From Streptococcus parasanguinis (lineage in GTDB: Bacteria > Bacillota > Bacilli > Lactobacillales > Streptococcaceae): a stretch of DNA of 58,011 nucleotides. The notes beneath the pieces were generated by a model. That model was not told the DNA's origin. It searched no databases and saw nothing but the letters and a program-made list of their open reading frames with translations. The stretch spans positions 1 to 58,011 of the forward strand of contig NZ_JACLQU010000016.1 in assembly GCF_016648855.1 (NCBI RefSeq), read 5' to 3'. Below, one piece after another: positions 27,220 through 35,133 of this stretch. The translations under genes and the position numbers were made by a program. Every line of letters begins with the position of its first letter. Position 1 is the stretch's first letter.

Positions 27220-27909
27220 ATGTGCAGAACAATTGTTGGAGTATCCGCTAATCTCTGTCCGGTTGACCCGGAAGGGAAAAACCTTCATTCCTCCGTGTCT
27301 AGTCAATTTGCGGAAGGGATCCGTCAAGCAGGTGGACTTCCAATGGTCATCCCGATGGGAGACCCTTCCTTGGTTAAGGACTATGTTGAAACGATTGACA
27401 AGTTGATCCTAAGTGGAGGTCAAAATGTCGATCCTAGTCTCTATGGCGAAGAAAAAACCATCGAAAGCGATGATTACAATATTGAACGCGATCAATTTGA
27501 GCTTGCCCTACTGAAGGAAGCGGTTCGCCAAAACAAACCAGTTCTAGGAATCTGCCGTGGGGTTCAGTTGATCAATGTGGCTTTTGGAGGAACACTCAAT
27601 CAAGAGATCGAGGGACATTGGCAAGGACTTCCGTTTGGGACTTCCCATTCTATCGAGACTAAAAAAGGTAGTGTGGTGGAGCAACTCTTTGGTCAGGCCA
27701 GTCGGATCAATTCCGTTCACCGTCAAAGTATCAAGGATCTTGCACCAAATTTCCGTGCGACCGCCTTTGATCCGCGCGATCACACCATCGAAGCGATTGA
27801 AGCAGTAGACGGCCATCGGATTATGGGCTTGCAGTGGCATCCAGAATACTTGGTCAATGAAGAAAAAGGAAATTTAGAACTCTTCCGTTATTTATTACAG
27901 GAATTATAA
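27220..27909 (+). CDS. Class-I glutamine amidotransferase-like hydrolase (C26, PuuD-like)
   Basis: Cytoplasmic gamma-glutamyl hydrolase of family C26, similar to gamma-glutamyl-GABA hydrolase. The catalytic triad is visible: Cys112 in LGICRGVQ, and His207 and Glu209 in WHPEY. The oxyanion region LSGGQNVDPSLY and the substrate-loop HSIETKKG segment match the family. I place the start at the ATG at 27220 because AAGGAGG lies 7 nt upstream; the ATG at 27214 touches that site. This gives 229 residues. The true substrate cannot be told from sequence. It stands alone, divergent from gpsA, with its own terminator. Confidence 0.87.
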   Translation: MCRTIVGVSANLCPVDPEGKNLHSSVSSQFAEGIRQAGGLPMVIPMGDPSLVKDYVETIDKLILSGGQNVDPSLYGEEKTIESDDYNIERDQFELALLKEAVRQNKPVLGICRGVQLINVAFGGTLNQEIEGHWQGLPFGTSHSIETKKGSVVEQLFGQASRINSVHRQSIKDLAPNFRATAFDPRDHTIEAIEAVDGHRIMGLQWHPEYLVNEEKGNLELFRYLLQEL

Positions 27910-27911
27910 GA

Positions 27912-27946
27912 AAAAGAGAGGTTGGACTTGAGCCGATCTCTTTTTT
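27912..27946 (+). terminator. Terminator of the C26 hydrolase gene
   Basis: An AAGAGAG...GG / CC...TCTCTT imperfect stem followed by six T residues. Confidence 0.75.
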
Positions 27947-28007
27947 GTGTCTTAGAAAGGACGCAAAAATACTGGAAATAAGATCAGAAAACAGGACGGT
28001 CATCAAT

Positions 28008-28049
28008 AAAAAAACAGGTCCATCTAGCAATGCTAGATGAAAACCTGTT
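28008..28049 (-). terminator. Terminator of the LPSTG adhesin gene
   Basis: On the minus strand, CATCTAGC pairs with GCTAGATG around ATT. Outer AAACAGG/CCTGTTT pairing follows, then a T-tract. It lies 7 nt after the stop. Confidence 0.9.
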
Positions 28050-28055
28050 TTAGAA

Positions 28056-31000
28056 TTATTCGTCGCGTTTTTTGGCAACGAGCATGCTTCCAGCTCCTGC
28101 AAGCGCAAGTCCTGCTGCAACAAGTCCAGCACTTACTGTTTCACCTGTAGAAGGAAGGGTATGTTTCTTATCTTCTTTTGGTTGACTTCCAGAAGGTTTA
28201 TCTCCTTTTGGTTTGTCTGTTGACGGTGTAGTAGGCGGAGTTGGTGGTGTAGTAGGCGGAGTTGGTGGAGTTGGTGGTGTAGTAGGCGGAGTTGGTGGAG
28301 TTGGTGGTGTAGTAGGCGGAGTTGGTGGTGTGTTTGGTGGTGTTAGATAGTTTATAACTGTCCCCTTGTCTACTACAAGGTTAGGTGCAGCTTTTAATTC
28401 GCTAGCAGATACAGTAATAACATCCGTTAATAATTGGTAGCCAGCTGGCGCTGTCAACTCCTTAATAACATAATCTCTTGCTTCCAATCCAGTGAAGGAA
28501 ACAAGACCATTGGTATCGGATGTAGCAGTCGCTTGGCCTTCGCCATATGGGTTGGCAACTGGTGTCACACCATCTGCCTCATAGAGACCAAATACAGCAC
28601 CTGCAAGGTCTTGACCTACTAGATTCACTTTATGCAATTGGATGTTGTAAAGTTTTAACTCGGGTTTGTCAACAGTTGGAGGAGTTGGAGGGATATAAGT
28701 AAATGGTTTGTTAACGACATTTCCTTTATCCACTACACTATTTGAAACAACCAAATCACTAGCTAAGATTTTGATGACTTCATCTGATAACTGGTAGCCA
28801 TCTGGAGCTGTAAGTTCTTTCACCACATAATCTTTTGCTTCTAATCCTGTAAAGGTTACAAGACCATTCGCATCAGAAGTTGCAGTCGCTTGACCTGCAC
28901 CATAAGGGTTCGATACAGGAGTCGTACCATCTGCCTCAAAGAGACCGAATACGGCACCAACAAGAGCTTTCCCTTCTTGGTTCACTTTATGCAATTGGAT
29001 GCTGTAGAGTTTCAATTCAGGTTTATCAACAGTCGGAGGAGTTGGTGGAATTGAAGTGAACGGTTTGTTGACCACTGTTCCTTTGTCTACGACGAGGTTA
29101 GTCGCAGCATTCAACTCGCTAGCAGAAACTTTAATCACATCTGATGATAGTTGATAACCTTCTGGAGCAGTCAATTCTTTCACCACATAATCTTTTGCTT
29201 CAAATCCTGTAAAAGTTACAAGACCATTTGAATCAGAAGTTGCGGTCGCTTGACCTGCACCATAAGGATTTGCTACAGGAGTCGTACCATCGGCTTCAAA
29301 GAGACCAAATACAGCACCTGCAAGAGCATTTCCATCTGCGTTAGCTTTGTGCAATTGAATGTTGTAGAGTTTCAATTCAGGTTTGTCAACCGTCGGAGGA
29401 GTTGGTGGAATTGAAGTTGTTACCAATTTGTTAGTGAATGATTTCTTATCACCATATGCCACAGAAGCTTTGAGTGTATTGCTTGCATCATCTTTTGTGA
29501 CAGTTACAGTCACATCAATATTTCCTTCATCGTAGGTCATTCCTTTTGCTTTGCTTTCAGGAATGACTTCTTTGATCGTGTAGTGGAAAGTTTTTCCTGC
29601 ATCCTCTGATGAATAAGAAAGTTCATCAAAGGCTACCGCACCATCTGCGGCATTTTGTTTTGTTTGAAGGACTTTACCAGCTTCATCCAACAATTGGAAA
29701 TTGAATTCACCATTCTTCAATTCAGCACCTTCTAAAATCTTGCTCGCTGAAATTTTAGCTTTTGCTGGTTGAGGAGCCGTATAAGTATTTGAGAAGGTTT
29801 TATTATCTGGATAAGCCACATCTGCTTTCAGGTTGTCGCCATCTTTTTTCACCTTAACAGTTACTTGTTTATCAGTCTTGTCATAGGTAATACCTGGGGT
29901 ATTTCCAGCTACTTCCTTAACAGTGTAAGTGAGTTCACCTTCTTCGGTGTACTCAATTGGTGCAAATGTTACTTTTCCGTTTTTGTTTGTAACAGTTTGA
30001 AGCTTGTTAGCACCCTCGTACAATTCAAAGCTAAATTCACCATCTGTTAGATCACGTCCTGTAAGAGTTTTATCTAATTCGATGGTAGCTTGAGTTGCTT
30101 TAGGTTTTGCTTTTGGATTGACGATTGTCTTCGTCACTGATTTATCAGTTCCACTAAAGTCTTCAGCATTAACTGGGGTATCAGCAGTAGTAATGGTATA
30201 ACCCTCAGGTGCTTGTAACTCAGTTAAGATGTATTTATCTTTTAAAAGACCATTGACTGTAATGTTACCTTTATCATCTGTTACATATTCCCCGATTACT
30301 TGGTTGTTGGCCTGACGTACCACTTTGAATTTAGCTCCAGCAAGTGGTTGGTTAGCATCATCTACTTTGTGAATATGAATGGTAAAGACATAACCAACAC
30401 CAGAACCACCAGCAATTTGAACGGCAGCTTTATTTACTGCTTCTTTAGTCTTAATGTTCTTACCTTTTAAAGTAGCCTGGTTATTTAAGACTTCCCCATC
30501 GGCTGGTGAGTAATTTAAGTGGACATCATACGTAATACGGTATTGATCCGTCTCACTGATATCTCCAAGATTCACAACAAATGATTGACCATTTTCACCA
30601 ACAGTTACAGGATGTTCATTGGTTACATCCTTAGTATTATTAAATTGCCATCCACCATCGACATAAGACATCTCACCTTTTGTCACACGAAAACTATCTT
30701 TAACATAAGAAGCATTGGTAAATTGCAATGTGTCTTCTACTGTAACCTCTTTAATATTTTGCTTTAGTTGGTTCACAGAAATGGTATAGGAAATAGTCTT
30801 AGGGTCATCTTTGTGAACCCAACTTGTTTTCTTTAAAAGGTTTGGATCACCATCACCAACCCCTTTAAAGGTAACTTTACCTGCAATAATTGTTTTGTTG
30901 TTAACCGTCACTTCAACCGGAATTTCTCCTTGTTGAGGGTGCTTTTTGAAGTCGATACGGGCATAGAAGAAGAACGATCCATTTGTATCGGAATGTTTTT

Positions 31001-31397
31001 CAACATAGTCTGTATACGTTAATGTTAATTTTTTATTTTCAGCATCAACAGTAGCATGAGCGATAATTTCATTTGTGTTAATATCGCGAATTTCAAAACT
31101 ATCGGATGTGATAATTAATGCATCTGGTACGGTAACTGTAGTTTGGTCACCTGCTTTAACATTTTTACCTTCTAAATCATATGTTGCATTAATACGGAAC
31201 GTTGCCCATTGTCCTAATTCCCAATCAAGGTTGCCGCCTTCATTATTGGAAACTTGTATGTTTGAAATTGTATCGACCCATTTTCCGCTTACTGTCACTC
31301 CAGGAGTTTCTGCTGAAGTGCGATTCAGACCTAAAGCGAAAAGCATGGCCACTAAACAAAGGACAAATGAGAAAATTTTGATATTCCTATTCTTCAT
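28056..31397 (-). CDS. LPSTG wall-anchored adhesin with Cna-B and pilin-type domains
   Basis: Large surface protein, 1113 residues. A signal peptide ends near TSAE (about residue 30). The N-terminal ~300 residues resemble a collagen-binding/fibrinogen-binding type adhesin region (VSGKWVDTISNIQVSN, VTVEDTLQF, YRITYDVHLNY). One SpaA/Cna-B domain follows (GAKFKVV ... ELQAPEGYTI). Then come two pilin isopeptide-linkage domains (LDKTLTGRDLTDGEFSFELY; ASKILEGAELKNGEFNFQLL), three closely similar ~119-residue SpaA-like repeats, a TPPTPP wall-spanning stretch, LPSTG at 1081, and a KKRDE tail. Lys/Asn/Glu patterns suggest self-formed isopeptide bonds. I choose the ATG at 31397, with AAGGGAAG upstream; 31415 is the alternative. 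Its ligand is unknown. No sortase gene is adjacent. Confidence 0.9.
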   Translation of the reverse strand: MKNRNIKIFSFVLCLVAMLFALGLNRTSAETPGVTVSGKWVDTISNIQVSNNEGGNLDWELGQWATFRINATYDLEGKNVKAGDQTTVTVPDALIITSDSFEIRDINTNEIIAHATVDAENKKLTLTYTDYVEKHSDTNGSFFFYARIDFKKHPQQGEIPVEVTVNNKTIIAGKVTFKGVGDGDPNLLKKTSWVHKDDPKTISYTISVNQLKQNIKEVTVEDTLQFTNASYVKDSFRVTKGEMSYVDGGWQFNNTKDVTNEHPVTVGENGQSFVVNLGDISETDQYRITYDVHLNYSPADGEVLNNQATLKGKNIKTKEAVNKAAVQIAGGSGVGYVFTIHIHKVDDANQPLAGAKFKVVRQANNQVIGEYVTDDKGNITVNGLLKDKYILTELQAPEGYTITTADTPVNAEDFSGTDKSVTKTIVNPKAKPKATQATIELDKTLTGRDLTDGEFSFELYEGANKLQTVTNKNGKVTFAPIEYTEEGELTYTVKEVAGNTPGITYDKTDKQVTVKVKKDGDNLKADVAYPDNKTFSNTYTAPQPAKAKISASKILEGAELKNGEFNFQLLDEAGKVLQTKQNAADGAVAFDELSYSSEDAGKTFHYTIKEVIPESKAKGMTYDEGNIDVTVTVTKDDASNTLKASVAYGDKKSFTNKLVTTSIPPTPPTVDKPELKLYNIQLHKANADGNALAGAVFGLFEADGTTPVANPYGAGQATATSDSNGLVTFTGFEAKDYVVKELTAPEGYQLSSDVIKVSASELNAATNLVVDKGTVVNKPFTSIPPTPPTVDKPELKLYSIQLHKVNQEGKALVGAVFGLFEADGTTPVSNPYGAGQATATSDANGLVTFTGLEAKDYVVKELTAPDGYQLSDEVIKILASDLVVSNSVVDKGNVVNKPFTYIPPTPPTVDKPELKLYNIQLHKVNLVGQDLAGAVFGLYEADGVTPVANPYGEGQATATSDTNGLVSFTGLEARDYVIKELTAPAGYQLLTDVITVSASELKAAPNLVVDKGTVINYLTPPNTPPTPPTTPPTPPTPPTTPPTPPTPPTTPPTPPTTPSTDKPKGDKPSGSQPKEDKKHTLPSTGETVSAGLVAAGLALAGAGSMLVAKKRDE
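28345..29412 (-). repeat. Three in-frame SpaA-like repeats in the LPSTG adhesin
   Basis: Three units of about 357 bp, each encoding IPPTPPTVDKPELKLY ... LHK ... GAVFGL-EADG-TPV ... VVKELTAP-GYQL. The boundaries lie near 29412, 29055 and 28698. The high nucleotide similarity allows recombination that could change repeat number. Confidence 0.8.
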
Positions 31398-31562
31398 CTT
31401 ATCTTCCCTTTTCATAAAAAAATTAGTGCCTAATCATCAATACCTGATTACTTTTAACGATATGGATCTTTCAAATCCTATCTGTTGGTAATTAGAATCG
31501 AGTGCTGAGACACGACCTCCATTAAATAATTTTATAGGGTAAAATATTTTACTTTTAAAATT

Positions 31563-31607
31563 ATTCCCTACACAGGGAATTATAGCAAAAATAATAATTG
31601 GCTTCAA
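31563..31607 (-). promoter_or_regulatory. Adhesin promoter with palindrome at the start site
   Basis: Read on the minus strand: TTGAAG (31607-31602), 17 nt, TATAAT (31584-31579), giving a start near 31572. A perfect palindrome, ATTCCCT-acac-AGGGAAT (31563-31580), overlaps the -10 edge and the start site. It looks like an operator or a 5'-end hairpin. About 170 nt of leader follow before the gene. The rest of the 31398-31822 gap holds the dut promoter and no gene. Confidence 0.6.
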
Positions 31608-31776
31608 GCTAAAATCGGTGAAATTAGGTGTTTTTAAGCTGTTTCATTAATTTTCACTTTCTTTTAGAAAACAACCATGAAATCATCATATAATTTACAA
31701 ATAATGAAGGTGAAAAAGGAGGTTTTTACTCAAAAAATACGAATAGTAGAATTGAAGAGACGCTAGGGCAAAGTGA

Positions 31777-31785
31777 TGGTATAAT
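31777..31785 (+). promoter_or_regulatory. dut extended -10 promoter
   Basis: TGG directly before TATAAT (31780-31785), an extended -10, about 38 nt before the dut start. Confidence 0.55.
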
Positions 31786-31822
31786 AGAAGAGATGGAAAC
31801 TATTTAGAATGAAAGAGGAATT

Positions 31823-32272
31823 ATGATGACAAAAATTCGTGGATTTGAACTTGTATCAAGCTATACCAATCAGGACTTACTGCCAAAGCGGGAGACAGCA
31901 CACGCAGCTGGTTACGACTTAAAGGTGGCCGAGCGCACGGTCATTGCACCAGGAGAAATCGTCCTCGTCCCAACTGGGGTCAAGGCCTATATGCAAGCGG
32001 GTGAGGTACTTTATCTTTACGATCGCTCGTCCAACCCTCGCAAAAAAGGCCTAGTCTTGATCAACTCTGTGGGGGTTATCGATGGAGACTACTACGGCAA
32101 TCCAGGAAATGAAGGCCATATCTTTGCTCAGATGAAAAATATTACGGACCAAGAAGTCGTTCTTGAAGTTGGCGAACGCGTGGTTCAGGCTGTCTTTGCT
32201 CCTTTCTTAATTGCAGATGGAGATGAGGCAGACGGCGTGCGGACTGGTGGATTTGGAAGTACGGGGAAATAA
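31823..32272 (+). CDS. dut: dUTP diphosphatase
   Basis: Hydrolyses dUTP to dUMP and PPi, keeping uracil out of DNA. Trimeric dUTPase motifs are in order: AAGYDLKV, DRSSNPRKKGLVLINSVGVIDGDYYGNPGNEGH, and the C-terminal GGFGSTG. Length is 149 residues. GAGGAATT precedes two adjacent ATG codons (31823, 31826). It starts a run dut - cysteine hydrolase - radA that I recall as conserved in mitis-group streptococci. Confidence 0.95.
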   Translation: MMTKIRGFELVSSYTNQDLLPKRETAHAAGYDLKVAERTVIAPGEIVLVPTGVKAYMQAGEVLYLYDRSSNPRKKGLVLINSVGVIDGDYYGNPGNEGHIFAQMKNITDQEVVLEVGERVVQAVFAPFLIADGDEADGVRTGGFGSTGK

Positions 32273-32281
32273 AGGAATAAA

Positions 32282-32749
32282 ATGGCAGACTATTTATTAG
32301 TTGTAGACATGCAGTCAGATTACGTTGCTGTAGGAAAAGCATATCATGAAAAACTGACTGCAGCTGTAAATGACAAAATTGCTACCTATCCTAGCGACCG
32401 AGTTATCTATATTCTCAACCGTTTTTTCTGGGAGAGAAAAGATAGAAAGAAGAAATTTGCGACCGACTTGCTGGTTGTATCTTCTCGTATTTTTGAAAAG
32501 CGTCGGGCTTCTTGCTTTACTAATCCAGATTTAAAAGATTTTTTAGAGGGAAACGGTGCTAAAAGCATAGAGTTTATAGGGGTAGATGGCAATGGCTGTG
32601 TCAAGGCTTCCGTTTTGGCAGCTGTCAAGGAGAATTATCAGGTTTCTGTCGATTTGTCTGCTGTCGGAGTTGCCAACCAGAAGAGATTTCAAAATACATT
32701 GTATAAGTGGCGCTCTACAGGAGTTGCAGTAGAAGGAGAATTATCATAG
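32282..32749 (+). CDS. Isochorismatase-like cysteine hydrolase
   Basis: Small cytoplasmic hydrolase of the cysteine/isochorismatase fold, 155 residues. A plausible catalytic triad is visible: Asp9 in LLVVDMQ, Lys73 in FEKRRASCF, and Cys106 in DGNGCVKAS. Substrate unknown. It starts 9 nt after the dut stop and overlaps the radA 5' end by about 10 nt, so the three genes form one operon. Its position between dut and radA fits housekeeping nucleotide or DNA metabolism only by association. Confidence 0.8.
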   Translation: MADYLLVVDMQSDYVAVGKAYHEKLTAAVNDKIATYPSDRVIYILNRFFWERKDRKKKFATDLLVVSSRIFEKRRASCFTNPDLKDFLEGNGAKSIEFIGVDGNGCVKASVLAAVKENYQVSVDLSAVGVANQKRFQNTLYKWRSTGVAVEGELS

Positions 32750-34104
32750 CTAAGAAAAAAACGACATTTGTGTGTCAAAATTGTGCCTATAATTCACCCA
32801 AATACCTAGGGCGCTGTCCAAACTGTGGAGCCTGGTCTTCTTTTGTCGAGGAGGTCGAGGTCGCAGAGGTCAAGAATGCACGGGTATCCTTGACGGGTGA
32901 AAAGACCAAACCCATGAAATTGGCGGACGTGACTTCTATCAATGTCAATCGAACTAAGACTGAGATGGAGGAGTTTAACCGAGTGCTCGGTGGCGGTGTG
33001 GTGCCAGGGAGTCTCGTTCTCATCGGTGGGGATCCTGGAATTGGGAAATCGACCCTTCTCCTCCAAGTGTCGACCCAGTTGTCTCAAGTGGGAACGGTTC
33101 TCTATGTCAGTGGAGAGGAGTCGGCCCAGCAGATTAAACTCCGTGCAGAGCGTTTGGGGGATATTGACAGTGAGTTTTATCTCTATGCTGAGACCAATAT
33201 GCAGAGTGTTCGAGCAGAAGTGGAGCGCATCCAGCCAAACTTTCTCATCATCGACTCCATTCAGACTATCATGTCTCCTGAAATTTCAGGGGTGCAGGGA
33301 TCAGTCTCTCAGGTGCGTGAGGTGACGGCTGAGCTCATGCAGCTGGCCAAAACCAATAACATCGCCATCTTTATCGTGGGGCATGTGACCAAGGAAGGAA
33401 CCTTAGCAGGTCCTCGGATGCTGGAGCACATGGTGGATACGGTGCTCTATTTTGAGGGGGAACGCCACCACACCTTCCGAATCCTGAGAGCAGTCAAAAA
33501 CCGCTTTGGCTCCACCAATGAGATCGGAATCTTTGAGATGCAATCAGGTGGCTTGGTCGAGGTCCTTAATCCGAGTCAGGTCTTTTTGGAAGAACGCTTG
33601 GATGGTGCAACTGGCTCCTCTATCGTGGTTACCATGGAGGGGACACGTCCGATTCTAGCTGAAGTGCAGGCCTTGGTGACGCCAACCATGTTTGGTAACG
33701 CCAAGCGGACGACAACGGGGCTTGATTTCAATCGGGCCAGTCTCATCATGGCAGTGCTAGAAAAACGAGCGGGTTTGCTCCTTCAAAATCAGGATGCCTA
33801 CCTCAAGTCTGCAGGTGGTGTCAAGTTGGATGAGCCAGCTATCGACCTAGCCGTAGCCGTAGCCATTGCTTCCAGCTACAAGGACAAGCCAACCAACCCG
33901 CAAGAGTGTTTCGTTGGAGAGTTGGGCTTGACCGGAGAAGTCCGCAGAGTCAATCGGATCGAACAACGGATCAATGAAGCTGCTAAGCTCGGTTTCACCA
34001 AGATTTATGTGCCTAAAAATTCTCTGACGGGGATCACGACACCATCAGGTATCCAAGTGGTCGGTGTGAGTACACTAGCTGAAGTCTTGAAGAAAGTATT
34101 TTAA
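32740..34104 (+). CDS. radA: DNA repair protein RadA
   Basis: RecA-like ATPase that helps process recombination intermediates and acts in streptococcal transformation. The order is an N-terminal zinc finger (CQNC ... CPNC), Walker [20 protein letters not shown] (Walker B), the KNRFG motif, and a C-terminal Lon-like domain ([20 protein letters not shown]). Homologues I recall begin MIIAKKK. Here those residues are coded ATT-ATC-ATA-GCT, so no ATG, GTG or TTG exists at the expected place. GGAG at 32735-32738 lies 1 nt before ATT, 4 before ATC and 7 before ATA. An in-frame GTG at 32707 lacks a ribosome site. I place the start at the ATT, giving 454 residues. The exact codon is uncertain. Confidence 0.93.
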   Translation: MIIAKKKTTFVCQNCAYNSPKYLGRCPNCGAWSSFVEEVEVAEVKNARVSLTGEKTKPMKLADVTSINVNRTKTEMEEFNRVLGGGVVPGSLVLIGGDPGIGKSTLLLQVSTQLSQVGTVLYVSGEESAQQIKLRAERLGDIDSEFYLYAETNMQSVRAEVERIQPNFLIIDSIQTIMSPEISGVQGSVSQVREVTAELMQLAKTNNIAIFIVGHVTKEGTLAGPRMLEHMVDTVLYFEGERHHTFRILRAVKNRFGSTNEIGIFEMQSGGLVEVLNPSQVFLEERLDGATGSSIVVTMEGTRPILAEVQALVTPTMFGNAKRTTTGLDFNRASLIMAVLEKRAGLLLQNQDAYLKSAGGVKLDEPAIDLAVAVAIASSYKDKPTNPQECFVGELGLTGEVRRVNRIEQRINEAAKLGFTKIYVPKNSLTGITTPSGIQVVGVSTLAEVLKKVF

Positions 34105-34112
34105 TAGAAGAA

Positions 34113-34290
34113 AAGAGGCTGGGACAAAAGTCCTAGCCTCTCAATTGTTTTTGGATTATCGAGCAAGACGCAGTGGTTGAGTGGGCTCTACTACGCTGAT
34201 TTCATCAGCTTTTACAGCCCTGCTCAACTGTGCGGAGGTGGGAAGACGAACTCTTTTTAATTAGTTGGAGTTCTTTCCCACTCCCTTTTT
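34113..34290 (-). repeat. Dispersed hairpin repeat, copy D (inverted, compensatory variant)
   Basis: Full copy starting 8 nt after radA. The AGAGGCTGGGAC aaaa GTCCTAGCCTCT hairpin and the central stems match the other copies. The outer left stem differs at both arms. GTGGGAC/GTCCCAC has become GTGGGAA/TTCCCAC, and the inner AAATCG/CGATTT has become GAACTC/GAGTTC. Pairing is therefore kept although the bases changed. Confidence 0.9.
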
Positions 34291-34388
34291 TCAGATGTGA
34301 CAGATGACGGGAGATCCTCTCTGACAGAAATAGTGAGATGTGGTAAAATAATAGATGATTTGAATTTCAAAGGAACAAAGGAGAGACC

Positions 34389-34883
34389 ATGTCTTATTTT
34401 GATAATTTTTTAACAGCCAACCAAGCTTATGTGGCGTTGCATGGAGACCTCCGTCTTCCGATTAAGCCCAAAACACAAGTCGCCATCGTGACCTGTATGG
34501 ATTCCCGACTTCACGTGGCACCAGCACTGGGCCTGGCTCTTGGAGATGCCCATATTTTGCGGAATGCTGGAGGGCGCGTGACAGATGACATGATCCGCTC
34601 CTTGGTTATTTCCCAGCAACAGATGGGAACCCGCGAAATTGTCGTCTTGCACCATACAGACTGTGGCGCACAAACCTTTGAAAACGAAGCTTTCCGGCAG
34701 CATCTAAAGAAAGAACTAGGAGTAGATGTGGGAGAGCGCGATTTCCTCCCCTTTCAAGACATTGAAGAGAGTGTCCGCGAGGATATGGAGATTTTGAAAG
34801 CTTCCCCTTTGATTCCAGAGGATGTGGTGATTTCAGGAGCTGTGTATGATGTGGATACTGGTTTGATTTCAGAAGTGAAATAA
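34389..34883 (+). CDS. Beta-class carbonic anhydrase
   Basis: Zinc enzyme for reversible CO2 hydration, 164 residues. Zinc ligands are visible as Cys36 in TCMDSR, and His89 and Cys92 in LHHTDCGA. The Asp38/Arg40 dyad is present. The short beta-CA form matches streptococcal enzymes needed for growth at low CO2. AAAGGAG lies 8 nt before the ATG. It follows radA across repeat D, an order I recall from mitis-group genomes. Confidence 0.92.
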   Translation: MSYFDNFLTANQAYVALHGDLRLPIKPKTQVAIVTCMDSRLHVAPALGLALGDAHILRNAGGRVTDDMIRSLVISQQQMGTREIVVLHHTDCGAQTFENEAFRQHLKKELGVDVGERDFLPFQDIEESVREDMEILKASPLIPEDVVISGAVYDVDTGLISEVK

Positions 34884-35056
34884 ACATAGAGAAGAGTATA
34901 GGAAGACAGAATAATCACTGTTTTCCCGTATTCTTTTTTTAGTGTAAAAAAAGTGAACCGGATAGGAAAAAATGTGACAATTTGGCACAAAATATTAAAA
35001 AATATGTGGTGTAATATGACATTTTAACAAGAATGTTACATTTTTATTTCGACAGA

Positions 35057-35085
35057 TTGACTCTTGATGTCAAGGGTGTTACAAT
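35057..35085 (+). promoter_or_regulatory. Promoter of the giant adhesin
   Basis: TTGACT (35057-35062) and TACAAT (35080-35085) spaced by 17 nt. TTGAC-tcttgat-GTCAA forms an inverted repeat over -35. TGTTACA occurs at 35034 and 35077, with TGTGACA at 34973, which may be regulator contacts. AAAGGAG follows before the ATG. Confidence 0.7.
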
Positions 35086-35133
35086 TTTATTTGTATCATG
35101 GAATCATGAAATATGAAAAAGGAGATCCTATAA

